Assembly: GCF_022385335.1 (NCBI RefSeq)
Contig: NZ_CP092431.1
Coordinates: 8,184,001-8,248,000, forward strand
Origin: Streptomyces deccanensis
Lineage (GTDB): Bacteria; Actinomycetota; Actinomycetes; Streptomycetales; Streptomycetaceae
Direction of reading: 5' to 3'
DNA: 64,000 nt
Of this stretch, positions 51,075 through 60,616 are shown piece after piece. How positions within the stretch are numbered: position 1 is the stretch's first letter; every line of letters begins with the position of its first letter. The translations under genes and the position numbers were made by a program. The notes below the pieces were generated by a model. The model saw nothing but the letters and a program-made list of their open reading frames with translations. It did not search any database and was not told where the DNA came from.

Positions 51075-51089
51075 AACAGGAATCCTGTT
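51075..51089. promoter_or_regulatory. Palindrome AACAGGAATCCTGTT upstream of the esterase gene
   Basis: Seven-base arms AACAGGA and TCCTGTT around one base, in a locally AT-richer stretch 35 bases upstream of the esterase ATG. It is a plausible repressor or activator site; no regulator gene is adjacent. Confidence 0.4.
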
Positions 51090-51123
51090 ATTTCAATGTT
51101 GGAACGATGGGCGGGTGCGATCA

Positions 51124-52038
51124 ATGTCGTTCGGTGCCAGAATCCAGGCCAGAGGGGTCCAGCTGCTGCTCAGCGGCGTCATGTCCCGCGTCCACCAGGA
51201 CCTGCGCTTCACCGACGTCCCGAAGCGGACGGAAGCCCTTCGGGTGGAGACCGGCGCCGGCCCGGTCGACTGCACCGTCTACCGCCCGCCGACCACTGCC
51301 GCTACCCCGGCTCCCGTCTACGTCAACTTCCACGGCGGCGGCTTCATCGTGGCCCGCCCCGAGCAGGACGACCACATCTGCCGCTACATCGCCGCGACGG
51401 CCGGCTGCGTCGTCGTCAACGTGGACTACGCCGTCGCCCCGCAGCGCGTCTTCCCCACCGCCGTCACCCAGGCCTACGACGTCGTCGCGTGGGTCGTGGA
51501 GAACGGCGAGGCCCAGGGCTGGGACGGCTCGCGGGTCGCCGTCGGCGGACACAGCGCGGGCGCCAACCTGACCGCCGTGGTCTGCCAGACGGCCCGCGCC
51601 CGGGGCACCTTCACCCCGCGTCTGCAGATCATCGACTCCGCGCTGCTCGACCAGGTCGCCGACCCGGCCACCAAGCGGTCCCGCATCGCCAAGCCGCTGC
51701 TCACCCCGGGGCTCATGCGCATCTTCACCGCCGCCTACGTCCCGAATCCGGCCGACCTCGCCAACCCCTTGGCCTCACCCGGCCTCGTCGACGACCTCTC
51801 CGGACTGGCGCCCGCCCTCGTCATCACCGCCGAGAACGACCGCCTGCGCGACGAGGGCGACGCCTACGCCGAGGCCCTGGCGGCCGCCGGGGTCCCGGTC
51901 ACCCACCGCGTCTTCGAGGGCGTCGACCACTACTTCACCCACACCGGCCCGGTGCCGGCCGGCAAGGAGGCGATCGACCTGATGGCCACCTCCCTGCGCA
52001 CGGCCTTCGACGCGACGGTCCCCGACGCGGCGGCTTGA
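51124..52038 (+). CDS. Alpha/beta hydrolase, hormone-sensitive lipase-like esterase
   Basis: A 304-residue carboxylesterase-type enzyme. Start ATG 51124 (MSFGARIQARGVQLLL). It has the HSL signature HGGGF in VNFHGGGFIVARPEQDDH, the nucleophile elbow VGGHSAGANLTAV (Gly-His-Ser-Ala-Gly), an acid in VITAENDRLRDEGDAYAEAL and the His in FEGVDHYFTH. The substrate is probably a short-chain ester. It ends 38 bases before a convergent metallo-hydrolase gene. Confidence 0.9.
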   Translation: MSFGARIQARGVQLLLSGVMSRVHQDLRFTDVPKRTEALRVETGAGPVDCTVYRPPTTAATPAPVYVNFHGGGFIVARPEQDDHICRYIAATAGCVVVNVDYAVAPQRVFPTAVTQAYDVVAWVVENGEAQGWDGSRVAVGGHSAGANLTAVVCQTARARGTFTPRLQIIDSALLDQVADPATKRSRIAKPLLTPGLMRIFTAAYVPNPADLANPLASPGLVDDLSGLAPALVITAENDRLRDEGDAYAEALAAAGVPVTHRVFEGVDHYFTHTGPVPAGKEAIDLMATSLRTAFDATVPDAAA

Positions 52039-52076
52039 CGGCAGGAGCCCCCGGGGCGGCGCGGGCGGCCGACTGG

Positions 52077-52862
52077 TCAGCGTGCGGTGCGGGCGCGTTC
52101 GTACAGGACGGGGTCGTGGGCGTTGACGACGGTCAGATCGGCGTCGGCGCGGCGGTGCAGTTCGGCGAGGCGGGCGTGGTTGGCGCGCACCTGCTTCAGG
52201 TCGTGCGCCAGCAGGCTCTCCACGGTGCGCAGCGCACGCGGGACGGGGGAGCGTCCGTCGAGCGTGCCGCGGTGGAAGAAGGCGTCGCCGGCGTGCAGGA
52301 TCCAGCCGCTTCCGGTGTCGACCGCGACGCAGGCGTGGCCGCGGGTGTGCCCCGGCAGGGACACCAGGGCGATTCCCGGGGCGACGCCGTCGAGTTCCTT
52401 GGCGGCGGCGAATCCGCGCCACGCCTCGCCGTCCGGAGTGTGCTCGACGATCTTCGGTCCGTGGGCCCACTGCGCCGACCGGTACCGGGACCGTTCCCGC
52501 CGGGACGGGGAGACCATGGCCGCCAGGGCCTCGGCCGCGGTCGTGTGGACCTGGGCCTGGGGGAAGTCGGCCACGCCGCCGATGTGGTCGAAGTCGAAGT
52601 GCGTGACGACGATGTGCCGTACGTCGTCCCGCCGGAACCCGAGGGCCTCGACCTGACGCGCGGCAGTCTCCTCGGCCCGGAGCACGGGCCTGATCAGATG
52701 CCGGGAGTACCCCACCCGGCGCCCGGGCTCGGCGATGTCACGCAGCCCCAGCCCGGAGTCCACCAGCACCAGTCCCCCCGGCGCCTCGACGAGCAGGACG
52801 TGGCAGACCAGCGCGCCGGTGAGCGGGAGCATGGTCCCGCAGTTGAGGTGGTGCACCTTCAC
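52077..52862 (-). CDS. MBL-fold metallo-hydrolase
   Basis: A 261-residue metallo-beta-lactamase-fold enzyme starting at GTG 52862. The metal motif is [10 protein letters not shown] (H-x-x-x-D-H), with further ligands in [11 protein letters not shown] and [11 protein letters not shown] and near the C-terminal DPVLYERA. The N-terminus [20 protein letters not shown] resembles lactonase-like members (N-acyl homoserine lactonase-type fold), so hydrolysis of a lactone or similar small ester is possible, but specificity cannot be assigned. It is convergent with the esterase gene. Confidence 0.87.
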   Translation of the reverse strand: MKVHHLNCGTMLPLTGALVCHVLLVEAPGGLVLVDSGLGLRDIAEPGRRVGYSRHLIRPVLRAEETAARQVEALGFRRDDVRHIVVTHFDFDHIGGVADFPQAQVHTTAAEALAAMVSPSRRERSRYRSAQWAHGPKIVEHTPDGEAWRGFAAAKELDGVAPGIALVSLPGHTRGHACVAVDTGSGWILHAGDAFFHRGTLDGRSPVPRALRTVESLLAHDLKQVRANHARLAELHRRADADLTVVNAHDPVLYERARTAR

Positions 52863-52936
52863 GGCAGTACCGCCTTACGGGTGTCGGGGAGACCTGGCGC
52901 ACAGCGTACGGCCGGCACCGGGCCCGGACCCCGGCT

Positions 52937-54685
52937 TCAGCGCTGCTCGGTGGGTGGCGGAGCCCAGTCCGCTCCGGTGCGGAGACGGAACGCGGCGACG
53001 GCCGCCTCCACGGTGGGGAAGAAGTGCCGGGGGTCGATGGTGCGGGTCAGGCCGTACCGCTCGATCTTGCGTCGTACGGGATCCTTGAGCTCGGCGAACA
53101 CCAGATGGACGTCCCGGGCGTTGAGTTGTTCGTCGAGCTCCTCCAGGACGTCGGCGGCGGTGGTGTCGACGTCGGTCATCGGCTCCGCCGCGATCACGAT
53201 CCAGCTCGGCCGCGGCTCGGCCGAGGCCAGGCGCTGGACCTCGTCGCGGAAGGCCTTGGCGTTGGCGAAGAAGAGCGGGGCGTCGAACCGGTAGATCACC
53301 AGGCCCGGCAGCTGCCGGGCCTGCGGGTAGGAGCGGACGTCGTGGTAGCCCTCCAGGTCCCGCACCCGCCCCAGCACGGTGTTGTACGGCCACCAGGCGC
53401 GCCGGAAGACATTGAGGACGGACAGGCCCACGGCGACGGCGATGCCGGACAGGACGCCGAGCAGCGCCACGCCCAGGAAGGCGGCGAGGCAGAGCAGGAA
53501 CTCCTCCCGCCGCTGCCGCCACAGCCGTACGGCCCCCGGCACGTCGGCCAGCGAGAGCGACGCGGTGATGACCACGGCGGCCAGCGCCGGCTGAGGCAGA
53601 TGGCGGAACAGGCCCGGAACCAGCAGCAGCATGAGGACGATGAGGGCCGCTCCCACGACCCCGGTGAGCTGGCTCCTCGCTCCCGCGCGCTCCGCCACGG
53701 CCGTCCGGGACCCGCTCGTGCTGACCGGGAAGCCCTGGAAGAGACCGGCCGCCAGGTTCGCCACCCCGACCCCGGCCATCTCCTGGTTGCCGCGGACCTC
53801 CTGCCCGGTACGGGCCGCGAAGGCCGACGCGTTGGAGATCGTGTCGGCGAGGGACACCAGGGCGATGCCCAGGGCCCCGCCGAGCAGCGGCCCGAGGTCG
53901 GCGAGCCGGACGTCGGGGATCGTGAACGGCGGGAAACCGTCGGGCAGTTCGCCGACCAGGCTGACGCCGTGCGCGCCGAGGTCGAAGGCCGTGGCCGCGG
54001 CAATCGCCAGGACCACCATCACGAGCACCGCGGGGACCTTCGGCAGGAAACGCTGGAGGACCAGGATCACCACGATCCCGCCGATGCCGACCGCGGCGGC
54101 GGCCGGTACCGCCGCCCCGTCGGCGAGCTCCCGGAAGAAGCCGGCGCACTCGCCGATCAGACCGTCCGCCTCGACCTTGAAGCCGAGCAGCTTGGGCAGC
54201 TGACCGATCAGGATGGTCAGGGCCAGGCCGTTCATGTAGCCGATCATCGTCGGTTTGGAGATCAGGTCGGCGATGAAGCCGAGCTTCGCCACCGACGCCA
54301 GGATCATGATCGCCGCCACCATGAGCGCGAGCACCGACGCCAGCGCGACGGCCCGGTCGGGGTCCCCGTCCGCCGCCGCCAGCGGCAGCACGGTGGCGGC
54401 GATCATCGGCCCGAGCGAGGAGTCGGGGCCCAGCACCAGGATCCGGGACGGCCCGCACACCGCGTACCCGAGCAGGCAGAGCACCGTCGTGTAGAGACCG
54501 GTGATGGGCGGCAGGCCCGCCAGTTCGGCGTACGCCATGCCCTGCGGCACCAGCAGCGTGGTCAGGACGACCCCCGCGACCAGGTCCTTGACCAGCCACT
54601 CGCGCCGGTAGGACGCCACCGCGCGGACCCCGGGAACCGCCCGCACCCGGGAGAGGAGCCCTCGACTCTTGTGCTCGGCTGTCAC
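52937..54685 (-). CDS. SulP family inorganic anion transporter with STAS domain
   Basis: A 582-residue transporter for sulfate, bicarbonate or a similar anion. The membrane domain (about 25-420) opens with VVLTTLLVPQGMAYAELAGL and PITGLYTTVLCLLGYAVCGP and includes GYMNGLALTILIGQLPKLLG and SRTAVAERAGARSQLTGVVG. The cytoplasmic STAS domain (about 445-560) contains VIYRFDAPLFFANAKAFRDE and VDTTAADVLEELDEQLNARD. The start is GTG 54685. Length and layout are normal for SulP. The ion cannot be told from the sequence; no sulfate-assimilation or carbonic anhydrase gene is adjacent. Confidence 0.92.
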   Translation of the reverse strand: MTAEHKSRGLLSRVRAVPGVRAVASYRREWLVKDLVAGVVLTTLLVPQGMAYAELAGLPPITGLYTTVLCLLGYAVCGPSRILVLGPDSSLGPMIAATVLPLAAADGDPDRAVALASVLALMVAAIMILASVAKLGFIADLISKPTMIGYMNGLALTILIGQLPKLLGFKVEADGLIGECAGFFRELADGAAVPAAAAVGIGGIVVILVLQRFLPKVPAVLVMVVLAIAAATAFDLGAHGVSLVGELPDGFPPFTIPDVRLADLGPLLGGALGIALVSLADTISNASAFAARTGQEVRGNQEMAGVGVANLAAGLFQGFPVSTSGSRTAVAERAGARSQLTGVVGAALIVLMLLLVPGLFRHLPQPALAAVVITASLSLADVPGAVRLWRQRREEFLLCLAAFLGVALLGVLSGIAVAVGLSVLNVFRRAWWPYNTVLGRVRDLEGYHDVRSYPQARQLPGLVIYRFDAPLFFANAKAFRDEVQRLASAEPRPSWIVIAAEPMTDVDTTAADVLEELDEQLNARDVHLVFAELKDPVRRKIERYGLTRTIDPRHFFPTVEAAVAAFRLRTGADWAPPPTEQR

Positions 54686-54778
54686 AGACCGTCCTTCCGT
54701 CCCGGCAAGCGTGGCACGCGAACGGCGAGACCCCGGCGCCGGGCGGTGAGGTGTCGCCCCTCGTGCCGGACCGCGCTG

Positions 54779-56551
54779 TCAGCCCAGGTCGAACAGGTTC
54801 GGCAGCCGCAGGAGGAACCGGGTGCGGTCGTGGCGCTTGAGCGCCTCGAACTCGGGCGCCCGGTACAGCGGGGTGACGGCGCACCGTTCGGCGGACGAAC
54901 CGATCCGGTCCAGCAGGGCGTTGACGGCCTGCCGGGCCGAGGTGTTGGCCCCCTCCATGGTGGCCAGGTCGATGGGTACGGCCACGTAGTCGCCGGACAG
55001 GAAGAGGTTGGGGATCCGTGTGGCGGACCGTGGCCGGTGGTGGAAGGTCCCCGTCGGATGGATGAGCAACTGCTCGTCGTTGACCGGGTTCGGGGTGCCG
55101 AGACCGTCCACGGCCGGGTCGAGGAACCAGGAGTGCAGCACGGAGTCCTTCAGGACCGTACGGCCGGTGTCGTTGAGCGCGGCCTTGAGCTGCGCCCACA
55201 CCTCGCGGGCGACCTCGGCGCGGGTGCACTGCTTGGCGGTCTTCCCGTACAGGATGCCCGGCCGGTCCCACTCGGAGACGTCTACGGAGAGGCAGTCGGC
55301 GACCGTGCCGTCGCCGAAGTCGGCGGGGAAGTCGTGGCCCGGCCAGTGCTGCGCCTGCGCGATCGCGGTGAGCGACCAGGGGGAGTCGATGAGGTCGAGA
55401 TGACCGTGCAGGATCGGCGTGCGTTCGGTCAGATAGAACTGGATGCCGGTCATCCAGTCGGTCTGCAGCCGGTCGCACGCGGCCAGTTGGGGATCGGCGG
55501 CGCGCACGGCGGCGTTCCAGGTGCGCCGGGCGTGCTCGACCGGCATGGCCGAGATGTAGTGGTCGGCGGTGACGGTCCGCCGGGCGCCCGCCGGGTCCTC
55601 CACGACGGCCCCGCCGATCCGGCCCCCCTCCAGCGTCAGGTCCCGTACGCTCCAGCCGACCCGGAACTCGACGCCGAGCGACCTCAGGTGTGTCACCCAC
55701 GGGTCGATCCAGGCCTCGTTGGTGGGCGCGTTCAGGATTCGGTCCAGCGGGCCGTCCGCGCCCCGCCCCAGCAGGTTGAAGGCGAAGGCCTCCAGCAGGG
55801 TGGCGACCGTCCGGGTGCTGGCCTCCTCCGCCTTGGTGGCCACGATGTTGCGGGTGATGCCTACGGCGAGGATCCGCTGGTAGTCGAACGACATCTGCCC
55901 GGCCCGTACGAACTCCCACCACGGCGTCCGCTCCCAGGTCTCGTCGCGGCGTTCGTCGCAGCTGGTGAGGAAGACCAGGAAGCGGTTGGCGAAGTAGAGC
56001 GCCTCGTGGAGCGGGAGGTGGAAGGCGGTGTCCAGCACCGAGGTGACGGCGCGGCGGATCTCGTCGGGGGTGAGCTCGGCGGGGCTGTTGTCCGGCCAGG
56101 GCAGCGGGATCCTGATGTCCTCCCGGCCGCCGGACCGGGCGAACAGCATCTCCTTGGGGGCCACGAGATTGTCGTGCACGCCCTGGGCGTTGCCCGGGAA
56201 GGGGATGCGGCGCATGGTGTCGGGCAGGTTGTGATAGATCCCCGGGATGAAGCGGAAGCCGTGCTCCCCGGGCAACGGGGCACGACCGCCCGTACCGCTG
56301 CCCGGCACGTCCATGCTGCGGGCCTTGCCGCCGAGCGCCTTGCGTTCGTAGACCGTCACCCGGAAACCGCGTTCGGCGAGTTCGTGCGCGGCCGTGAGCC
56401 CGGCGACACCCCCGCCCAGGACGGCCACGGTCGGTGCGGCGGCAGCCTCCCGGGCCGCCGCGCGCCCGGTGGTGCCCAGGGCGACGGCGCCACCGGCGGC
56501 CGTCGCCGTACCCAGGAACCCTCTGCGTGTGGTGCCGGCCCATGTGCCCAT
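54779..56551 (-). CDS. Tat-exported FAD-dependent oxidoreductase (amine oxidase/phytoene desaturase-like)
   Basis: A 590-residue flavoprotein. Start ATG 56551 (MGTWAGTT) gives a twin-arginine signal with RRGFLG and a hydrophobic Ala-rich segment, so export by the Tat system is likely. The FAD-binding motif follows at VAVLGGGVAGLTAAHELAER with the acidic VYE end of the beta-alpha-beta unit. Further family features are GEHGFRFIPGIYHNLPDTMR and the C-terminal FAD contact FLSGDYVAVPIDLATMEGAN. The closest recognised architecture is the HpnE (hydroxysqualene dehydroxylase)/phytoene desaturase-like group; the substrate is not known. ATG 56578 is an alternative start but lacks benefit for the signal peptide. 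Confidence 0.85.
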   Translation of the reverse strand: MGTWAGTTRRGFLGTATAAGGAVALGTTGRAAAREAAAAPTVAVLGGGVAGLTAAHELAERGFRVTVYERKALGGKARSMDVPGSGTGGRAPLPGEHGFRFIPGIYHNLPDTMRRIPFPGNAQGVHDNLVAPKEMLFARSGGREDIRIPLPWPDNSPAELTPDEIRRAVTSVLDTAFHLPLHEALYFANRFLVFLTSCDERRDETWERTPWWEFVRAGQMSFDYQRILAVGITRNIVATKAEEASTRTVATLLEAFAFNLLGRGADGPLDRILNAPTNEAWIDPWVTHLRSLGVEFRVGWSVRDLTLEGGRIGGAVVEDPAGARRTVTADHYISAMPVEHARRTWNAAVRAADPQLAACDRLQTDWMTGIQFYLTERTPILHGHLDLIDSPWSLTAIAQAQHWPGHDFPADFGDGTVADCLSVDVSEWDRPGILYGKTAKQCTRAEVAREVWAQLKAALNDTGRTVLKDSVLHSWFLDPAVDGLGTPNPVNDEQLLIHPTGTFHHRPRSATRIPNLFLSGDYVAVPIDLATMEGANTSARQAVNALLDRIGSSAERCAVTPLYRAPEFEALKRHDRTRFLLRLPNLFDLG

Positions 56552-56839
56552 CGCCCACCCCTTACCGTCGGTAACCATTGGCGTACGAAGATAGGAGCGG
56601 CACACGGATCCCGGAAGGCGACCGACGCGGCCCGCGTCACTTTGGCTTGATGCCGCATCAGAAACCGCCCACGGGGGCCGCGTAGGGCCGCATACGGTCG
56701 CGCACGGTCGCTTCCCATCGCGTGCCCACGGGCCCAGCCGGTGTGGCGTGTGTCACCGCGGCTGGATTGAGTGGGGGGCCCGGGGCGTTCACGTACCCTC
56801 TCGTGACGCATGGGACCAGGACTGCGAGGATGTGGCTCG

Positions 56840-57490
56840 ATGACCGCTGGGGGGTGTTCCCGCACGCTCAGGGCCGCCGTGTTCGCGGCGGTCTGCGTGC
56901 TGCTCACCTCCCTCGGGCACGTCATGATGTCGGGCACCCCGGTGCCCTGGTGGGCGATGGTCGCGGGAGCGGTGGCGACCGGCGGCGCGGCCTGGTGGTC
57001 GGGCGCCCGGGAGCGGGGACCGCTCCTGGTCGGCTCCGCCGCGGTCACGGCCCAGGCCGCCCTCCACGTCATGTTCTCGCTCGCCCAGACGGCGACGGGC
57101 GCCGCACCCGCCATGGCGCCGATGGACCACCCGACGGGAGCCCCGCCCTCGTCGCCGTCGATGGACCACGCGGGCGCCGGGGTCGCGCACGCGACGCATC
57201 ACGTCATGGGCGACCTGCCCCCGACGGGCATGCTCGCCGCCCATCTATTGGCCGCGCTGCTCTGCGGCCTCTGGCTCGCCCACGGTGAGCGTGCCGCCTT
57301 CCGCATCCTGCGGGCGCTCTCCGGCTGGCTGACCGCGCCGCTCCGCCTGGTCCTGCGGCCGTCCGCCCCGCCGTACCGTCCGCGGGTCCGCGCCCGCCGC
57401 GCCCGTACGGACCGCGAGCCGCGGCGCTACCTCCTCATCCACGCGATCACCTCCCGGGGGCCGCCGGTCGGGACCGCTGTCGCCGTCTGA
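56840..57490 (+). CDS. Met/His-rich membrane protein, probably copper-related
   Basis: A 216-residue protein starting at ATG 56840 (MTAGGCSRTLRAAV) after a GCGAGGA site. It has about five hydrophobic segments (AAVFAAVCVLLTSLGHVMMS; WAMVAGAVATGGAAWWSG; LAAHLLAALLCGLWLAHGE). The loop between the third and fourth holds Met/His clusters (APMDHPTGAP; SMDHAGAGVAHATHHVMG) of the kind that bind copper. The C-terminus is basic and Pro/Arg-rich. It lies 175 bases upstream of a ycnI gene on the same strand, which supports a copper role; the direct function is inference. Confidence 0.65.
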   Translation: MTAGGCSRTLRAAVFAAVCVLLTSLGHVMMSGTPVPWWAMVAGAVATGGAAWWSGARERGPLLVGSAAVTAQAALHVMFSLAQTATGAAPAMAPMDHPTGAPPSSPSMDHAGAGVAHATHHVMGDLPPTGMLAAHLLAALLCGLWLAHGERAAFRILRALSGWLTAPLRLVLRPSAPPYRPRVRARRARTDREPRRYLLIHAITSRGPPVGTAVAV

Positions 57491-57665
57491 CGACAGCCGG
57501 TCACCCGGGGACGCCTCCGGAGACGACGCTCTGTCGGCTCCACGGCCCCGGGCAGGCGCCGCACCCGCGTGCCCGACGCATCAGCCCCCCGGCCGATCCG
57601 CGTGCGCGGGGGCCGCCTCGTGTCCCACCACAGTCTTCAGCCCGCCCGTTCAAGGGAGTTCCCCC

Positions 57666-58415
57666 GTGCCTCGCTCCACCATGCCGCGCACCCTGCGTCG
57701 TTCCGCCGCGCTCACCGCCGTCGCCCTCGCGTCCGTCCTCGCCGGCGCGGGGCCCGCCGCGGCCCACGCGGAGGTCGAGGCGGAGGGCGCCCGCGCCCTC
57801 GACCAGAACGTCGAACTGACCTTCTCCGCGGAGTCGGAGTCCGCCTCCGCCGGCATCACCAAGCTGGAGGTCGTCCTGCCCGAGGGCATCGCCCCCGGCG
57901 ACATCACCTACGAGAAGGGCCCGGACGGCTGGAAGTTCGCCCCCACCAGCCGGGGCTACACCGTTTCGGGCGAGAAGCGCGCGGTGGGGGAGGACGTCGA
58001 ATACGTCGTCACCGTACGGCAGTTGCCCGACGCCAAGTCGCTGGCCTTCAAGACCCTGCAGTCCTACAGCGACGGCAAGGTGGACCGCTGGATCGAACTG
58101 GAGGAGGAGTCCGAGGGCGACGGCCACGGGCACGGCCACCCCGCGCCCCGGCTGGACCTGAAGCCCGCCGCGCCCGGTGCGAAGCTCGTCAGCCCCACGC
58201 CCACGCCCTCCGCGGAACCCACGACGGCCGCCCCCACGACCGACGCCACGAAGGAGTCGGAGGCCGGGACGCCGGCCGCCGAGCCGGCGGCGGAGAGCAC
58301 CGACGGCGACGACGGTCTCTCCCCGGCCGTGCCGCTGGGCATCGGCGCGGCCGTCCTCGTCGCGGTCGGCGGCGGAGTGTGGTGGTTCCGGAGCCGTCGC
58401 GGCACCACCGCCTGA
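57666..58415 (+). CDS. ycnI: YcnI family copper-binding membrane-anchored protein (DUF1775)
   Basis: A 249-residue exported protein. The signal peptide ends PAAAH, so cleavage would leave His34 at the new N-terminus, as required for the mono-histidine copper site described for YcnI proteins. The DUF1775 domain follows (EVEAEGARALDQNVELTFSA; KLEVVLPEGIAPGDITYEKG; YVVTVRQLPDAKSLAFK; DGKVDRWIELEEE, with the conserved Trp). A His-rich GDGHGHGHPAP segment, an Ala/Thr/Pro linker and one C-terminal membrane helix (PAVPLGIGAAVLVAVGGGVW) anchor it. It probably delivers or buffers copper outside the membrane. The upstream Met/His-rich membrane protein is a likely partner. Confidence 0.9.
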   Translation: MPRSTMPRTLRRSAALTAVALASVLAGAGPAAAHAEVEAEGARALDQNVELTFSAESESASAGITKLEVVLPEGIAPGDITYEKGPDGWKFAPTSRGYTVSGEKRAVGEDVEYVVTVRQLPDAKSLAFKTLQSYSDGKVDRWIELEEESEGDGHGHGHPAPRLDLKPAAPGAKLVSPTPTPSAEPTTAAPTTDATKESEAGTPAAEPAAESTDGDDGLSPAVPLGIGAAVLVAVGGGVWWFRSRRGTTA

Positions 58416-58527
58416 CCCCGGGAGTCGACGCGGGCCCGGTTCGGGTGAGCCCGGGCCCGTCGGACGGTTAATCGGCCACGAGGGGGTATGCGGATGTCGG
58501 TCAGCAGCCGTGGGGAAAGGATCGAGG

Positions 58528-58953
58528 ATGACCGACGACGCCTATCTGTTCCTGCTCGACGACGAGTCCGTGCCGCTCGGCGTGGCCCCCGCCGCCGTCG
58601 AGGATCTCGCCTGCATGGAGACTCCCGCCGTGCGCGCGTGGCTGGACGCCCAGGGGACCACGCCGACCTCCGCGCGCCTGCGCCTGCTGCCGCCGGAGGA
58701 GACGGGGTCCATTCCCGAGGGGGCGGAACGGCTGCCCGTCCCGCTGAGCGACGAGGAACTGAGCCGGGTCCGCCACCGACTGGCGCCGGAGCCGCTCGCC
58801 CGGATCGAGGAGGAACTGCTCGCCTACCGCGACAGCGCGGAGGGCCGGGACGGCCTGATCGGCCGCGCCCTGGCCGCGGGCGTGCCGCCGCACCGCATCG
58901 TGGAACTGACGGGGATGGACCCCGACACGGTGACGGCCGCGGCGAGCGGCTGA
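58528..58953 (+). CDS. Small acidic protein of unknown function
   Basis: A 141-residue soluble protein starting MTDDAYLFLLDDESVPLG after a GAAAGGATCGAGG site. No membrane segment or catalytic motif was recognised. The C-terminal part (IGRALAAGVPPHRIVELTGM followed by DPDTVTAAASG) looks like a helix-turn-helix of the kind used to bind DNA, but the N-terminal part matches no family I can name. It lies 10 bases upstream of a BrkB-family gene. Confidence 0.65.
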   Translation: MTDDAYLFLLDDESVPLGVAPAAVEDLACMETPAVRAWLDAQGTTPTSARLRLLPPEETGSIPEGAERLPVPLSDEELSRVRHRLAPEPLARIEEELLAYRDSAEGRDGLIGRALAAGVPPHRIVELTGMDPDTVTAAASG

Positions 58954-58963
58954 GACGCCCGCG

Positions 58964-59929
58964 ATGGGGACCGTGGTCCACGTCCCGCAGACACGGGACA
59001 TGATCGGTGAGGAACTGTCCGGCGACGAGGCGCTGACCGCGCTGAGGCGCTACGGGGGCCGCCGGCTGCTCCTCGACGCGTTCGCCCGGTTCCGCTACGC
59101 GGACGGCTTCTCGCACTCCCGTTCGCTCGCCTTCCAGATCGTGCTGGGCCTGGTGCCGTTCACCATCGCGCTGGTCGGCGTGGCCACCACCGTGCACACG
59201 GAGAGCGTGGGCCGGATCATCGAGCTGACCGTGGGCCGGATCGTGCCGGGCGCCAGCGCGAGTCTGGTCGAGGACGCGCTGGACGCCACCGCGCGCAGCG
59301 CCGGCTCCGGCTTCTGGAACGCCGTCGCCATGTGGCTGGGACTGGCCTTCGCCCTGCTCAACCTCGCCTCGGCGATGGGGCAGGTGGAGCGGGGCGCCAA
59401 CCGCATCTACGGCGTCGAACGCGACCGGCCCTTCCTGGCCAAGTACGGGCGGGCGCTGCTCCTCGCCCTCGCGGCGGGCATGCCGATGGTGCTGGGATTC
59501 CTCGTGCTCGTCGCCGGGGACGCCGTGGGGGCCGCGGTGGTGGAGGCCCTCAACTGGTCACAGGGGTGGCTCGACTGGTGGGGCCCTCTCGACGTGCCGC
59601 TGGGCGTCCTGCTCGCCTGGGTCGCGTCGGCGGTGATCTTCCGCTGGGCCCCGCGCAGGGATCAACCGGGCTACACCTGGCTGGCGTTCGGCTCGGCGGT
59701 CCACCTGGTCCTGTGGGTCACGGCCACGTGGCTGCTGGCGCTCTACGTCGCGAAGAGCGGATCGTTCGGCGCCGTGTACGGACCGCTGACGGCGTTCGTC
59801 GCCCTCCTGCTGTGGGCCAACCTCACGGGTGTGGTGCTGTTCCTGGGCATCGCGTTCGCCGCCCAACTCGAAGCGGCCCGCGCCGGAATCACGGAGGCGG
59901 TACGCCCGGATCCGGGGCCGGGACCATGA
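58964..59929 (+). CDS. YihY/BrkB family inner membrane protein
   Basis: A 321-residue membrane protein with about six hydrophobic segments. The YihY/BrkB pattern is clear: FADGFSHS-type start (RYADGFSHSRSLAFQIVLGL), then FWNAVAMWLGLAFALLNLAS followed by AMGQVERGANRIYGVERDRP, and the C-terminal SGSFGAVYGPLTAFVALLLW and ANLTGVVLFLGIAFAAQLEA. Family function is unclear (older RNase BN and serum-resistance assignments do not hold). The start ATG 58964 gives MGTVVHVPQTRDMIGEEL. Confidence 0.88.
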   Translation: MGTVVHVPQTRDMIGEELSGDEALTALRRYGGRRLLLDAFARFRYADGFSHSRSLAFQIVLGLVPFTIALVGVATTVHTESVGRIIELTVGRIVPGASASLVEDALDATARSAGSGFWNAVAMWLGLAFALLNLASAMGQVERGANRIYGVERDRPFLAKYGRALLLALAAGMPMVLGFLVLVAGDAVGAAVVEALNWSQGWLDWWGPLDVPLGVLLAWVASAVIFRWAPRRDQPGYTWLAFGSAVHLVLWVTATWLLALYVAKSGSFGAVYGPLTAFVALLLWANLTGVVLFLGIAFAAQLEAARAGITEAVRPDPGPGP

Positions 59930-59985
59930 CGCCGGCCGGGGCTGTGACGCCGGCCGGGGCCGTGATCCCGGTCGGGGCGGGCGGG

Positions 59986-60348
59986 TCATCGGTCCGTGGC
60001 CGGGGTGCGCGTCTCCACGCGGTGGTCGTAGTACGCCCACACCGCCACGCCCACCACGGCGGTGAGCCCCACGGCCACGACGCGGACGACGCCACTGGTC
60101 GCGAAGGCGGCCAGACCGGTGGCCGCCCCGCCGCACAGCATGATCATGCGGCTGACGAAGCGCTGCTGCGGCTGAGGGTCCTCGCGGTCCTTCAGGTCGT
60201 GCAGGGCTTCCCGGGCGGCCCGCCCGGAGCCGCGTCGGGCCCGGGCCCGGTAGTGCAGCCCGTAACTGATCAGCAGGTACAGCGCCAGAGCGCCCATGGC
60301 CCACAGCAACCCGGTGCCGTCCGCGCTCCCTCCCCGTGCCAGATACAT
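59986..60348 (-). CDS. Small membrane protein of unknown function
   Basis: A 120-residue protein starting at ATG 60348 with a GGAGAGG site upstream. It has an N-terminal hydrophobic segment (GLLWAMGALALYLLISYGLH), a basic cytoplasmic stretch (RARARRGSGRAAREALHDLK), and two more hydrophobic segments (MIMLCGGAATGLAAFATSGV; VVAVGLTAVVGVAVWAYY). Similar small three-helix proteins occur in Streptomyces without known role. It is convergent with the BrkB-family gene. Confidence 0.65.
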   Translation of the reverse strand: MYLARGGSADGTGLLWAMGALALYLLISYGLHYRARARRGSGRAAREALHDLKDREDPQPQQRFVSRMIMLCGGAATGLAAFATSGVVRVVAVGLTAVVGVAVWAYYDHRVETRTPATDR

Positions 60349-60616
60349 GACCTCTCCTCCCCTGAGGCTCCATGAGCGCAAGCACGTCTCCGCCGTCCGA
60401 ATGCCCCGGGCGTCCGCTTCCGAACTCGCAGGGGCGGCACCTTCCGGCCATTTCGCCGCTCGTCCGGTCCGGGCGAGGCCGGCCCTCCCGAGGCCGATGG
60501 GGTGGCATGGATGAAACCATCGCGGGTACGGGCGCGTATGTGAGGGGGGAATGAGGGCGGGACACGTGGGATCGAATGCCGACGGTGACGGCTGTAGCGG
60601 ACCGGAGAGGTGCTTG

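Noticed and set aside
53024-56650. A 1208-residue open frame on the plus strand opposite the SulP and FAD oxidoreductase genes
   Set aside because: No domain and biased composition; both minus-strand genes have strong family motifs.
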